Origin: Pycnopodia helianthoides
Taxonomy: Eukaryota > Echinodermata > Asteroidea > Forcipulatida > Asteriidae
DNA: 64,000 nucleotides
Assembly (NCBI GenBank): GCA_032158295.1
Contig: CM063246.1
Location: 3,071,371-3,135,370, forward strand
Reading direction: 5' to 3'
The notes under the pieces were generated by a model that saw nothing but the letters and a program-made list of their open reading frames with translations, was not told where the DNA came from and did no database searches. Below are positions 11,156-21,060 of this stretch, piece after piece (position 1 is the stretch's first letter; every line of letters starts with the position of its first letter). The translations under genes were made by a program, and so were the position numbers.

Positions 11156-12694
11156 CTAGATTGCCGTGGGCTTGATAAGGTATGTCCCAAACATGGGTTT
11201 GACTAGTTGCGACACAGCGGGTATGCCAATCGGCCAGTACAACAATTACCACACAGCTGGAACGATTCTCTTACAAAACTCAATTACACATACACAGCTC
11301 CAAAATAAAAAAAATCCATCTTTTTCTACATTATGTGTTTTCCTTGTCAATTCTTTTTACATAAAGCCTTCTTGATGAACTTCCCATCATTCTATAAAGT
11401 CTTTAAATTTCCATAGGGCAAAATATTGTCATGATCTCGTCTTCCTTTGGGATGTAATTACAACATTTATGAAGAAAAATGTTTATGGAAGAAGTAACAG
11501 AGCTCCAAACTTAATACTCATCTGTATGTATTTATACAGGAATTGTGCATTTTGAAAACTAACTGACCACTATAACACCATAATATAACTAAACACTTCA
11601 GGAATTCATTTTATGTTTTTGCATTTAAATTCATCTCTATAACCAAACAGCCATCTACTTATTTATTCATACTTTTTTTAATATTCCACTGTCAAATCCA
11701 CAAAAATTACTACAAAGTTCAATAGTAGTACATTCCGCAAGTGTTTTTCACAATTTTTAGAGGGCGGAATCTCCCCATACAATATCCAACGCTTTAAAAC
11801 ACTCATCGGACTTACTTTCTATTCATTAGTTTTTTTACAGAGTATAATCTGTATTTGAAATGCAAGTTTGTGCATTATCAAATTCACCACGAAACACCAG
11901 CAGGTTTTAAAATCTTCCACCCACATGTTCACGCCTGTTTTTAAACCAATCACGCTGCTCTTTCCATTAGGTGTTTTGAAGCCACTTGTTTACCTCAGAC
12001 ATATATCCCACACTCACAACATGCCTTATTTGAATTAACTCCTTCTCACAATGCTGCAGGACCTTGAAGTATATCTTACAGTCTTTTAGAGAACGACTTT
12101 CCCTCCCAAAAGCATACAGAGAAATGGTACTGTCAAAAAGGGCAAAAACCACATGCTTAAACCCAATTCCAATAGCACTGAACACCATCACCTATACAAA
12201 GAAATTCCAAACAAACTGAGCGGGGCAATTTTAAGACAATACTAGACAGTGTATAATTGTAAGCACGTTCCCAGCGGGATTCCCCACACCAACTGAACCA
12301 AACTGTGGGAAATTTTTACACCCTGTAGCCCCCAAATATAAGAAACAAAAAGAGACCCCAAACCAAGTGGAACACCAGCCCCAAAGGTAAGGTCACTGAC
12401 ACCATGTTTAAATCATGGACCACAGGGTCTGGAGTCCTTTAACAGTTACCACTAATCTAACTTCTTTTTAATCTTTTTTTTTTTTAAACCTTCTGTTTAT
12501 TGGTTAAGGCTGTTGAATTTCCGTAATGAAAACTCTGAATACGCCCTCAAGCTTTGTACAATATTGGGAAGGAACACAAACTTTTTAAAGAATCATAGTG
12601 CACTTTCCCGATGGGTACACGAGCCACACTCCCTTGGATCTTCAGGCAAAACTCTGTAAAGGAAAATCACTGATTCTATCTACCGAGAAGACAT
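11156..12694. other. Non-coding AT-rich stretch
   Basis: Unique-looking sequence, with a T10 run near 12474. The small frames at 11166-11375 and 11967-12191 have no recognisable features. Nothing supported. Confidence 0.5.
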
Positions 12695-13085
12695 GGCCTA
12701 ATTTCATAAGGCTTTTAAGCACAGACAAGTCTTGCTAAGCACAGACATGTCTTGCTAAGCACAGACAAGTCTTGCTAAGCACAGACAAGTCTTGCTAAGC
12801 ACAGACAAGTCTTGCTAAGCACAGACAAGTCTTGCTAAGCGCAGACAAGTCTTGCTAAGCGCAGACAAGTCTTGCTAAGCGCAGACAAGTCTTGCTAAGC
12901 GCAGACAAGTCTTGCTAAGCGCAGACAAGTCTTGCTAAGCGCAGACAAGTCGTGCTAAGCGCAGACAAGCCTTTCTAAGCAGAGACAGGTTACCGGCCAA
13001 AATACAATGTATCGATACCAGCTGAATTCCTGCTATTTTTTTGCTCAGCTGAAAATGCTTGCTTGGCACCATTTAAAAAACTGGG
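12695..13085. mobile_element. MITE, GGCCCAAT-ended family, copy enlarged by an internal minisatellite
   Basis: The left end GGCCTAATTTCATAAGGC (12695-12712) matches the family's end. After the tandem array the family's inner block resumes at AGGTTACCGGCCAAAA (from about 12987), followed by CAGCTGAATTCCTGCTA and TTGCTCAGCTGAAAATGCTT. The right end is degraded or truncated near 13085. About 260 bases of 20-bp tandem repeat sit in the position where other copies have a single TAAGCACA-type segment. So the array arose by expansion inside the transposon. Confidence 0.65.
12721..12990. repeat. 20-bp minisatellite, 13 full units plus a half
   Basis: Thirteen consecutive units of ACAGACAAGTCTTGCTAAGC run 12721-12980, then AGAGACAGGT. 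Units 1-6 start with A and units 7-13 with G at the first base, so the array is two homogenised blocks. Unit 2 has CATGT for CAAGT, and the last units carry CGTGC and CTTTC variants. Each unit contains the near-palindromes CAAGTCTTG and GCTAAGC. There are no spacers between units, so it is not a CRISPR array. Confidence 0.95.
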
Positions 13086-13143
13086 TTGTCACCCATTTAA
13101 ATAATTTTCCTATAACACACTGAACATTGCACACACACAAAAA

Positions 13144-13340
13144 AGTGTTCAAATCCCACCTCAGACTGGAGCATGTGAATTGGGTTCTCAGTTCCTACCT
13201 GATTGCGTTGCGTGGGTTTTCCCCTCATTTGGGGTTTTCCCTTCCCACATCTAAAACTTCCCATTTCTTCTCGTTTTCTATCCATCCCGTTTATGGCGCT
13301 AATCGTGCTGCTGGATGTGTACAATATGGAGTAACTGATT
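13144..13340 (+). mobile_element. Truncated tRNA-derived SINE, second type (probable)
   Basis: Starts with a B-box-like GTTCAAATCCC. Then come CAGACTGGAGCATGTGAATT, TACCTGATTGCG and GTGGGTTTTCCCC, then CCCACATCTAAAAC, ending near ATATGGAGTAACTGAT. I recall this order of words as the 3' half of a SINE family in marine deuterostomes. The A-box half of the tRNA head is missing, which suggests a 5' truncation. The frames on both strands here (71 and 75 residues) are products of this repeat. Confidence 0.5.
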
Positions 13341-13758
13341 AGAAAATGGCCACCACCAATTCAAATGTATCTATCAACTGCACCATAACCTTTATCATTT
13401 TTCTTTGACTAATTAAATTAAAGCCTATTCATAAACTTTATGCAGTCTTGTTTACTCAACATGATATCTGTCCCATAGACAAAATGTTCAACTTTGTCCC
13501 CTATTAAGATTCACAACTCAGGGGGGTTTTGTTTTATGAAACTATATCTAAACTTTGTCCCCAATTAATGTAGACAGGATGCAGAGAGCCAAAGCATCAC
13601 AGGGTCATGGAACTGAATGGATGGAAGTTGAGAGTGCAGTATACACATATGTCTTTACAACACCACTTATCCAGGCCTTAATTACTCAACAAAGTGACCT
13701 CTAAAACTGGGCCTGGCTTTTTTTTTGCACCCTGAAAAGAATACAAAAATTCACATTC
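13341..13758. other. Non-coding AT-rich stretch
   Basis: Contains two copies of the short phrase AACTTTGTCCCC (about 13491 and 13551), a minor local duplication. Nothing else recognised. Confidence 0.45.
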
Positions 13759-14047
13759 CCACGCTCTCATGCACTCCTGGGTCAGAGTTGACCTGAATTC
13801 CTGGTCCCAGCGAGCCAGATCCCATTCTGGGTCAGGCTGACCCTAACAACTGGTGAAAAAGTGGGGCTTTTGACTCGGAAACTATGTCAGGTTGACACAG
13901 TTTTGGGTCACTTTGACACAGATTCCGGATCATACCGACCCCAAAATGGGTCTAGCCCCCAGACCCCCCCACCAACACCCACCCCCTCCTGAGAAATAGA
14001 ATCCAGGTCAATTCTGACCCGGGAGGTTTTTTTTTTTTAGAGTGTGG
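13759..14047. mobile_element. Non-autonomous DNA transposon with long inverted ends and GGGTCA/TGACCC palindromes
   Basis: A 289-bp element. The left end reads CCACGCTCT then, after a gap, CTCCTGGGTCAGAGTTGACC and TGAATTC. The complement of the right end reads CCACACTCT, an A tract, then CTCCCGGGTCAGAATTGACC and TGGATTC, giving inverted ends of roughly 45-50 bp. Inside are more inverted pairs, including the exact palindrome GGGTCAGGCTGACCC near 13830 and GGGTCACTTTGACAC near 13905. No coding capacity. No clear target-site duplication was seen, so the superfamily is open. The pairs match the consensus shape of nuclear-receptor sites (RGGTCA, 3-base spacer), which may be coincidence. Confidence 0.65.
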
Positions 14048-14574
14048 AAGTTCCACATACTCATCAAATGTGAAGTATTCTCCACTAAGACCATTCATGT
14101 CTGCAGTCTTTCTTTACAAAGGAAGTCTAAGTGCAGCAATACGACGATTGTTATTTCACAAAAATGGGGAATGCCTACTCTCTCTCTCTCTTGTGTGGAG
14201 AAGGGCTAGCGTTTGACAAAGTGAAATGCAAACGGGTTAGTTGTATGCACAATGTAGAGGCGCGATATTGCCAACCCCGACAGTACAACAATAAAAATGT
14301 TGTACTTTTCATGAAGTGTGACAACAACAACAGCGCATTACACAAAAGCGAAAACCCTCTGCACATTAATTCAAAACTCTTTCGTTCGCACCTCAGACAT
14401 CCAAACACCACACTCGCAGTTTTTGCAGTGCATAATCATCATTAAATAAACAAAAATCAACACCGAGATGAAACCAGGGAAGGGCGCAATATACTGAGCA
14501 AATAGATCATCACACTGGCCAGCATTATTATCATTGCCAAAGAAAGCTCAGTAACGCAGGTAAAGGAAGACCCT
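14048..14574. other. Non-coding, both strands open in places
   Basis: Around 14131-14445 both strands have open frames (104 and 78 residues) with a short CT run inside. Neither has a recognisable domain, and antisense pairs like this are usually chance. No gene called. Confidence 0.45.
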
Positions 14575-14960
14575 AAAAGTAATCGACTCGTTGTCAATTA
14601 AGCATTCACAACTTCTCGCTCCTCATTAACAATTCTGCTCACGGCCTCTTTTCTTATTCCCCACCCCCCCTCCCATCTTCGTCTCTTCTTCTTCTCGAGC
14701 ACTCCAACCCCGATGAATATTCATGAAGTATCTGCCCCGTTTGTCTTCACATTTGAGTGATTTATGTAAAGCCTCATCCCATCTGTCAGTTATTCTAAAG
14801 TGAGTCGCTACTGTGTTCATCAGTCCCCCCCCCCCCTTCGTGCATCCGCCCATTGGCCGAGCCATCGTTTTCGTCCCGACCCAAGGAAATCTCATGCACG
14901 ATTTGTACTCCTATAAGCCCTTAAGCTTTCTTCAAGTTCAGTATGATCACTACTAGACAC
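14575..14960. promoter_or_regulatory. Candidate regulatory island
   Basis: Complex sequence with CAATTAAG (about 14595), CATTAACAATTC (about 14623), GATGAATATTCATGAAG (about 14712) and a GC-rich tail with a C12 run at about 14824. A minus frame of 89 residues crosses the C tract and is glycine-rich for that reason. Motif words are seen; function is inferred. Confidence 0.25.
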
Positions 14961-15989
14961 TGTCCTACTTGTCCGTACTATGAGTAACACAACATGGAGT
15001 ACGAGCGGGGGAGTAGGTCGGGGTAAGGGCTGATACAAGAGTCAGCAATGACCCAAGGGTATGGTTTGGAAACTACGATACTGCAATTCTCTTATGATGA
15101 TGCTTTTCACTGGGAACATTTCCTCGGCGGGCCAGGTCTTTCCCGCCCAGGCCAGAGTGTGATTATCATTCACCCTGGGAAAAAAAGTCTCCCCCATGGG
15201 TCCGAGGATAAATTAATGGGGTCACGAAGGGAGCTATTCTTCATATGTAAGATAATTACTGTTCAACACATTTTCATAAATTTTTTTTGTTTACAAGATG
15301 CAGAGAAAATTGTTCACAAATTTTCCACAAACTTAGACAAAGTTTCAAACTGCAGCTCTTATAATCCAGAAAAAAAATGTTCCCACAATTTAGCTGCTAC
15401 ACAAAACTTTGGTTGGTTACAATTTTTGTCGCCATACATCTCTAGAAGATTTGAGCTTCTTTTGGCTGTTTTTCTCAAACCTGGTCCGATAATGGAATCG
15501 AAATGGAACTCTTTTCAAAACTTTGATACTAAGCCCATCTTTCAAAGCACCTTCAGTTACATTTCTTCCATGCAGATCATTTAAAAGGAATAACTTATCT
15601 CTATTAATAAGACAGGAATGTGGCGTAATTTCATTAGTACAACTGTTCCATTCAATTGGCATTACCAAGTATTAGGGATAGACAGCAAGAATGTCTTCTA
15701 GTAATTCCACCCAATGCAAAGAGAAATGCTAAGATTATTACAAGAATGCCACTCTTGCATCATCACTACCCCATGATTTATTTCCAAGAATTTCAGTTTG
15801 AGCGTAAACAGGTCATTAAGAATTGCCAGGGGGAAGGAAAAAAAACCTAATAAGACACCAAAACGATCCCAGACTCTTAGGCATTCTTGGTTAAAGAAAT
15901 CCATACAGTCTAGGAGGTAAATTACCAGTATCTCTATTAATCTCAGAAGGAGTTATTTTTGAGTTGTTTTCAGTGAGTACAAAACCACT
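14961..15989. other. Non-coding, longest open frame of the window, not recognised
   Basis: A 178-codon plus frame (15048-15584) and minus frames at 15417-15668 and 15698-15904 overlap. The plus frame has no domain or signal I recognise and passes through T and A tracts. The minus frames have a plausible residue mix, for example VLKRVPFRFHYRTRFEKNSQ near the C terminus of the 83-residue one, but no family match. It could hold decayed mobile-element coding sequence. I do not call a gene. Confidence 0.35.
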
Positions 15990-16185
15990 CAAATCAATAA
16001 GGCTGCTTAAAGAGCTGCTAAAGCACAAGCAAAATTCTGCTGACTGGAATAAAGGGGTTACCACTACCAGCCCAAATACCATGTCCCATGTCCCATTTGT
16101 GCCTGGTATCCTGCTCATTCCTGCTTAGCAGAACATTTTTAAGCAACATTATCTGCTTATTAAGCAACTGTATGAAATTGGGCCC
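15990..16185. mobile_element. MITE, GGCCCAAT-ended family, diverged copy
   Basis: The right end TATGAAATTGGGCCC (16171-16185) is a clear match to the family. Upstream are TGCTTAGCAGAA, GGTTACCACTACCAGCCCAAA and GCTGCTAAAGCACAAGCAAA in the expected order. The left TIR is worn (around CAATAAGGCTGCTTAAAGAG), so the start is approximate. Confidence 0.6.
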
Positions 16186-16466
16186 AGGTATAAATGTAAT
16201 CTTAAAACAATGTCACCAATAATTGTGGAGAACAATCAAATGAAGGTAAAACGCCAGTTTCAGAAGTCGCATGGTCACTAAAATCTCATTGCATGTGAAT
16301 TTCCTTCGCCCTAAATCCCACGACCGATTTAACAAAGAATCCTTCCTAACTCTTAAACAGCAAAATCCTACCCCATAAGGCACAACACCCAAACTGTTGG
16401 ATTCTGATTTTATAACGGTGCGCCAGAACTCAAGTGAAGCATGATGAGTTGACCAGTGCAATCCAA
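16186..16466. other. Non-coding AT-rich stretch
   Basis: Contains a GTTGGATTCTGATTTT phrase near 16395 related to the duplicated unit just downstream. Otherwise nothing recognised. Confidence 0.4.
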
Positions 16467-16554
16467 AAATCCAACAGAGTCAAACAGAATAAGCGGTTGG
16501 ATTTTGACAGAAATCCAACAGAATCAAACAGAATAAGCAGTTGGATTTTGATGG
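16467..16554. repeat. 44-bp tandem duplication, each copy a hairpin
   Basis: Two copies, 16467-16510 and 16511-16554, differ at a few bases. Each begins AAATCCAAC and contains GTTGGATTT 29 bases further on (16467-16475 with 16496-16504; 16511-16519 with 16540-16548). These are perfect 9-bp inverted arms around a short AGAATAAGC-containing loop. Confidence 0.8.
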
Positions 16555-17830
16555 GTTTGGGGTTGGTTAGAGTTAAAGGAATCAGTATAAGACACAGCAG
16601 AAGGTACATCCAGGCAAGTAGGACTAAGCTCTACATGGGCAGTTCTTGAGTACACCAAAACGTTGCAGAACTTTTCTATTATGTTAACGACACTAAGCAT
16701 GTTTTTCAAAAATAGAAGGACAATTTGCCGACTAATTGTGGTTTACCCACCAGCTTGGTATTACAACCCTGTATCGTTCAACCACAAACTTCCATTTTGA
16801 AATCGTGTGGTGTTTTGATTTTCCTACAGGAAAACAACTGCACCTAGTCTCTTATTATGAAGTCGCAAGAAAGAATCTTGTTTTTCAGTGAAGAATTCCA
16901 ATCAAGAACAGTCACCACACGCACTATATTTCTTCTGAAAAACCCTACTCTCCGACTATATTAATTTGTGAATTGTCTCTTTTAGAAGTAATTCACTGCC
17001 CGTCTGAGGGGAAACTAGCAATTAAAAGGAAATTGCAGGAAATTGGAGATGGACTAATGACAAACACTCTCAGTCTAAGAGCCAAATTCTTATCTTGTGG
17101 GACACCTTCAGTAATTGGAGAAATTTTATAATTGAAATATCATCTGATATTCAAATTCTGAGTACAACAGGACTGTTTGAATTGAAGAACCAAGCTTAGG
17201 ATTTCTATTTTTTTTTTTTTTAAATGTCATGGTTAATTTCTCCTGTAAAAAAAAAAAACAGTGAATAGTTCTCTTCAATGTACACAATAATAGTTATCCT
17301 AGAAACTAAATGTTTATAACACCATGTAATTATCCCTTTCATATTACGTCAAGGTTCGGGAAAAAAAACAGTGGTCCGTCATACATTAAGTATTGTTTTA
17401 CTAATGATGACAATCCCTGAAAAAAAACCTTTCCCACTGTCTTCTTCCAGTGTTAGATGGATTCAAAATCATCAGTTAACCGACCATGCTCACTACCCAA
17501 GTTCAAAGTTGAACAAGCTTATGGGTTCCACTGTACAGCTCACAGACAAGATATATACGGAGTGAATAGTTCAAAAGGCTGAAAAAAAAAGTTGAAGTTT
17601 ACTTACTGTCTTGTCACAGATCAGCCACAAATGCACTCCGGGAATCGGTGTGTGTCTCTCTGTCACTATCACTGTTCGTAAAATGAACCTACAGAAAACG
17701 AAAGACAAAAAAAAAGAAAACAAAATTATTCTAGCGCTCGATTCAAAAGTTAATCCATTTTCACTTCTCTGCACATTTTATCAGCTCATCAAGATTGCTG
17801 GGTAAATGAGCAGATCCATATTTCTGATCA
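16555..17830. other. Non-coding AT-rich stretch
   Basis: T tract near 17207-17220 and A tract near 17247-17258; otherwise unique-looking. No supported gene. Confidence 0.5.
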
Positions 17831-17886
17831 GGGACCAATTTCATAAAGCTGCTAAGCAGAAAATCTTGCTAAACAAGTTTCTTTGT
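17831..17886 (+). mobile_element. MITE, GGCCCAAT-ended family, left-end fragment
   Basis: GGGACCAATTTCATAAAGCT, then GCTAAGCAGAAAATCTTGCTAAAC. It matches the left end of the family and stops at the TTAA-ended element beginning at 17887. Either the TTAA element inserted into it or the fragment was already truncated. I see no continuation after 18276. Confidence 0.55.
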
Positions 17887-18276
17887 TTAAAGGAACATTA
17901 CAGAATTGGTTTTTGCTAACAAAACAGTTGCTGGCAGTGTAAACACTGTATGTAATCCACCATATCCATAAACTGACAAACCTGTAGAAGTTTGAGATCG
18001 ATCGGCCATCTGGGTCACAAGAAAATAGTGAAAAACCGATTACACATTTGCATGAAATCATATAGATTCAACAAATGAATAAAATGCTCACTGAGTGATA
18101 AACTCCAATCGGAAAATTAGTTTATTAATTTCTCTTCAAATATGGCATTTCAGACAGAAATATTTCAAGGAATGTTTTCTACTATCATCATCATTAGACC
18201 GCCTGACCATGTAAATCTGTGATCAAAAAGTATATTTTACAAGTTTTTTCTTACCAATTCTGTAATGTTCCTTTAA
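17887..18276. mobile_element. TTAA-ended MITE with perfect 24-bp inverted ends
   Basis: A 390-bp element. The first 24 bases (TTAAAGGAACATTACAGAAT and four more, 17887-17910) are the exact complement of the last 24 (18253-18276). TTAA at both ends fits a TTAA target-site duplication. The TTAAAGG start plus TTAA targeting is like the T2 MITEs of the Kolobok superfamily known from Xenopus; piggyBac-type elements also use TTAA but normally start CCC after it. The interior has no coding sequence. The flawless arms suggest it is younger than its neighbours. Small frames on both strands across the ends are artefacts of the inverted ends. Confidence 0.85.
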
Positions 18277-18688
18277 GAAGAAGAAAAAAAGCACTTTGTT
18301 TAAGGTTCACACTAACTGAAGTCAAACCCCCCCCCCCAAAAAAAAACCCAGAAACAAAACAAAAACCACTCATTACAGTTAGCTGGATACCATTCATACG
18401 CATCATCAGTTTTGTTTGCCACTTTTGAAAGCTTTCCAAACATTCATTAATGGAAAAGAGAAACCTAGACGCGGATAAATTTGTGATACACCTATAAGCC
18501 CATAGTCCCAGATACATTATAAATGAGTTTGTTGATCCTCAATAATGCACAACAAGATCGCAATAAAATATAATTGGGGGTCTGGAAAGAAATAAAATAA
18601 GTACATCCTGCGTCAATGGAAGGTTCTGGAAAGAAGGGAAAAAAACATCTGAAACAATCACAATATATCCCGGAGACCGCCAACATAG
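18277..18688. other. Non-coding, C tract
   Basis: Contains a C11/A9 run at about 18327-18347. Nothing else recognised; the minus frames crossing it are not supported. Confidence 0.45.
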
Positions 18689-18835
18689 GGCTAGATAGCT
18701 CAGTTGGTAGAGCGCTGGCACGTTTCCGGAGGCCGTTGGTTCAAATCCCGCTCTAGTCAATTTTTCTTCGCTCAACCCCAAACCATTTGAAATTTACCCG
18801 GTCAGTTTCCCTTGCGGTTTATTACTTGACAAAAC
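18689..18835 (+). mobile_element. SINE with a near-complete tRNA-like head
   Basis: Positions 18689-18758 fold as a tRNA. The acceptor arm GGCTAGA pairs with TCTAGTC, the D arm is GCTC..GAGC, the A box is TAGCTCAGTTGG (18696-18707) and the B box GGTTCAAATCC (18738-18748). The anticodon loop would be CACGTTT, lacking the invariant U33, and the T stem is imperfect, so it is unlikely to be a working tRNA. A non-tRNA tail (TTTTTCTTCGCTCAACCCC and on) follows, as in a SINE. I recall the same head-tail join from echinoderm repeats. The downstream end is approximate. Confidence 0.7.
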
Positions 18836-19546
18836 AAAATATACAAAGGTCAAATTTATCTTGGGAGGATGATAACAACTCGCTACTTTGAGATGATACT
18901 CACTGCTTTGTAGCTGTCGCACAATGACAGTTTTCAGGGGAAATATATATATATATATATATTCAAGTGAACTGTATACATGGCGTTTGTAAGACAATCA
19001 GTTGGTTCTTTTCTAAGTTTGCTTACATGTTGCCCTGGTATTGGCACAGTTTCCTGTGATGAGATCCTGTCTAAAACAAGCTTTCATCTTCAGAGAAGAT
19101 GTGTATCCTTCCTAAAGTATGACCGTTGCCTTTACTGGCAAAATTTATCTCATGAAAAAAAAAACCATGAAAAAAAAATACACAATTTGTCACACGTCTG
19201 CAATACTTAAAAAGGCTTACCCACAAACAGCACACTACAAAACAATGAAAAGCATCATCAGCACCAACAAACTTCCTATAGCTGTAATCATGGTTAGGAG
19301 TGTTTCCAATCCAAGCACAGAGCAAATTCCACTAATTGGGGAAGTGCAGGTCAAAACCACCCAAAGACAACATACAGGGGGGGGGGGGACCACACGACAG
19401 CAAGTAATAATGCCACTAATTTGAGTAACTCTTATGAGATAGATAGCCTTGCATAAATTCTGTCAATAATTAGCAGTCAATCATTAAACCGGGAACCATT
19501 TTTTTTTTACACAATGGTGTAAGTTCAAACAACGCTGCCGTGATAT

Positions 19547-19548
<2 letters not shown>
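18836..19548. other. Non-coding, with (AT)n and G tract
   Basis: Holds an (AT)n run at 18942-18962, a duplicated CCATGAAAAAAAA phrase near 19150-19175, and a G tract at about 19376-19389. Open frames on both strands are not recognised. Confidence 0.5.

Positions 19549-19605
<57 letters not shown>
19549..19605. repeat. (GA)n microsatellite, uninterrupted
   Basis: About 56 bases of pure AG. Being perfect, it is probably polymorphic. Confidence 0.95.
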
Positions 19606-19607
<2 letters not shown>

Positions 19608-20539
19608 AAAACAACAACAACCAAAAACTATGAGGGTTCCAAAGGTGCTGCAGCATGATTGTGTAATTTAAGAGCTAAGTTGGGCTTTCGATAAGGAACA
19701 ATTAAGTAGGCAGAGATAACTGGATAATGAAACCACCAGGTTTGTTCAAACACAGGAGGCTTCGTTATGAAGCTTGTTGTTTTAAGGAAAGGCTTAAAGC
19801 ACAGCTTTAATATGTCACGCCTACTGGATAAACACTTCATTTGCAGAACTGAATCAAAATGAAAGAGTTAATATAAATCACTCTTTTTTTTTGTACAGAC
19901 AGTGAAAGAATTTTCACCCACTTACTCACTGTACTTGCCCTCGGTAAAACAAAAAACCACTCCATAACATCACTGACTTCTTATGGCAGACATAGATGAA
20001 TGGAGCTTTAAACACTTATTGAATGAAACTGTAAATTTCATTCCAACATTTGGTTTTCATCGCAACATATCGATGGAATGCAAATCTCAAAATATCCCCA
20101 CTTTCAAAAAAAAAGGAAAATGGAAGGTTGCAGATTGAAATAAACCTCTTTGAGTTCAGGGAGAGCTGCTCAGATTTTGATTTCTGATCTTTGACAAAAT
20201 TTGGTCTTTGACATCTATTTTATGAAATATGCTGAAAACTTAAATCAACTCTGTCTTATGAAACAATAACAAGACACCGCCTGTACAGAGAGCAACTTTT
20301 GACAACAACACTTGCTGAATTTTTTTCTCCCGACTCCACTGTAGAAGTCTTGTTGGTGAGTGTCCTCCAAAGTTAACTTCCAGATAAATCTCAAAAGAGC
20401 CAATGTTTAATTCAACTTGAAACTATTTGTCATGAAATCTGTTGCCAATAAAAGGCTAAGGTTGGAAACTACAAAAGGCTAATTCTTCTCCTGCGGATAA
20501 TCCTGGAAAGGAAATCAAGTGATTAGACATGTCTTTTAA
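19606..20539. other. Non-coding; octamer site
   Basis: Mostly AT-rich. It contains the canonical POU octamer ATGCAAAT at 20078-20085. No gene seen. Confidence 0.45.
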
Positions 20540-21060
20540 ACGGCACGGCAAGAAGAAATAAGCTCTAATGAAAGTTTTGACAGCAGTTCGCTGAACTGTC
20601 AGCTTGGAGCTCGCACCTAAGCCTCAAGATCGCTAGCCTTGCATAAGAAAAGACAAGGGGACGCTCATTAATCTCTTAATCTCCTATCTGATCTAATCCC
20701 GATATCTCATCTCAAATCTGCAAACTCCGTAATTAGTGGGAGGTCCAAATGGCCAGCAGAGTCTAAAAACGGTTCTTTACTTAGTCGCGGGGGAAATTAT
20801 GGTGTCATAATCTATATGGGTATTCTTATTGAAAAAAGCCCAACTGTTTCAAGTCGTTGAGGCTTGCGCCCTTTTGACACTTCTCAGACAACAGGATGCT
20901 CATGAGGAATTAGCGTCTGAAGGAGGCAAGGATTAAGAAAACTGACTGAGGGGGAGAGGTAGACCCTGTTTGAAGGAACGTGACATTCTTCAACCTTCCG
21001 ATGGCACAAACAAGAAGAACGCCTCATTAGGAACGCTAACTGAAATCTCACTGGGTTGCC
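20540..21060. promoter_or_regulatory. Candidate regulatory island
   Basis: A long block of complex sequence with nested inverted repeats (TGACAG 20578-20583 with CTGTCA 20596-20601, and CAGTTC 20584-20589 with GAACTG 20593-20598), several TTAATC words near 20670-20690 and TAATTAG at 20730-20736. No open frame fits. One of the better enhancer-like islands by eye; no comparative data. Confidence 0.3.

Noticed and set aside
12721..12990. CRISPR-like array of short repeats
   Set aside because: Units are directly adjacent with no spacers, and the host is clearly eukaryotic; it is a minisatellite.
15048..15584. 178-residue open frame as a gene
   Set aside because: It is the longest frame, but it has no domain, crosses T and A tracts, and has antisense frames. 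Chance frames of this size are expected in 64 kb.
15417..15668. Minus frame with VLKRVPF..RTRFEKN reminding of a HECT-ligase or retroelement segment
   Set aside because: The resemblance is a few residues from memory and no catalytic or flanking motifs follow.
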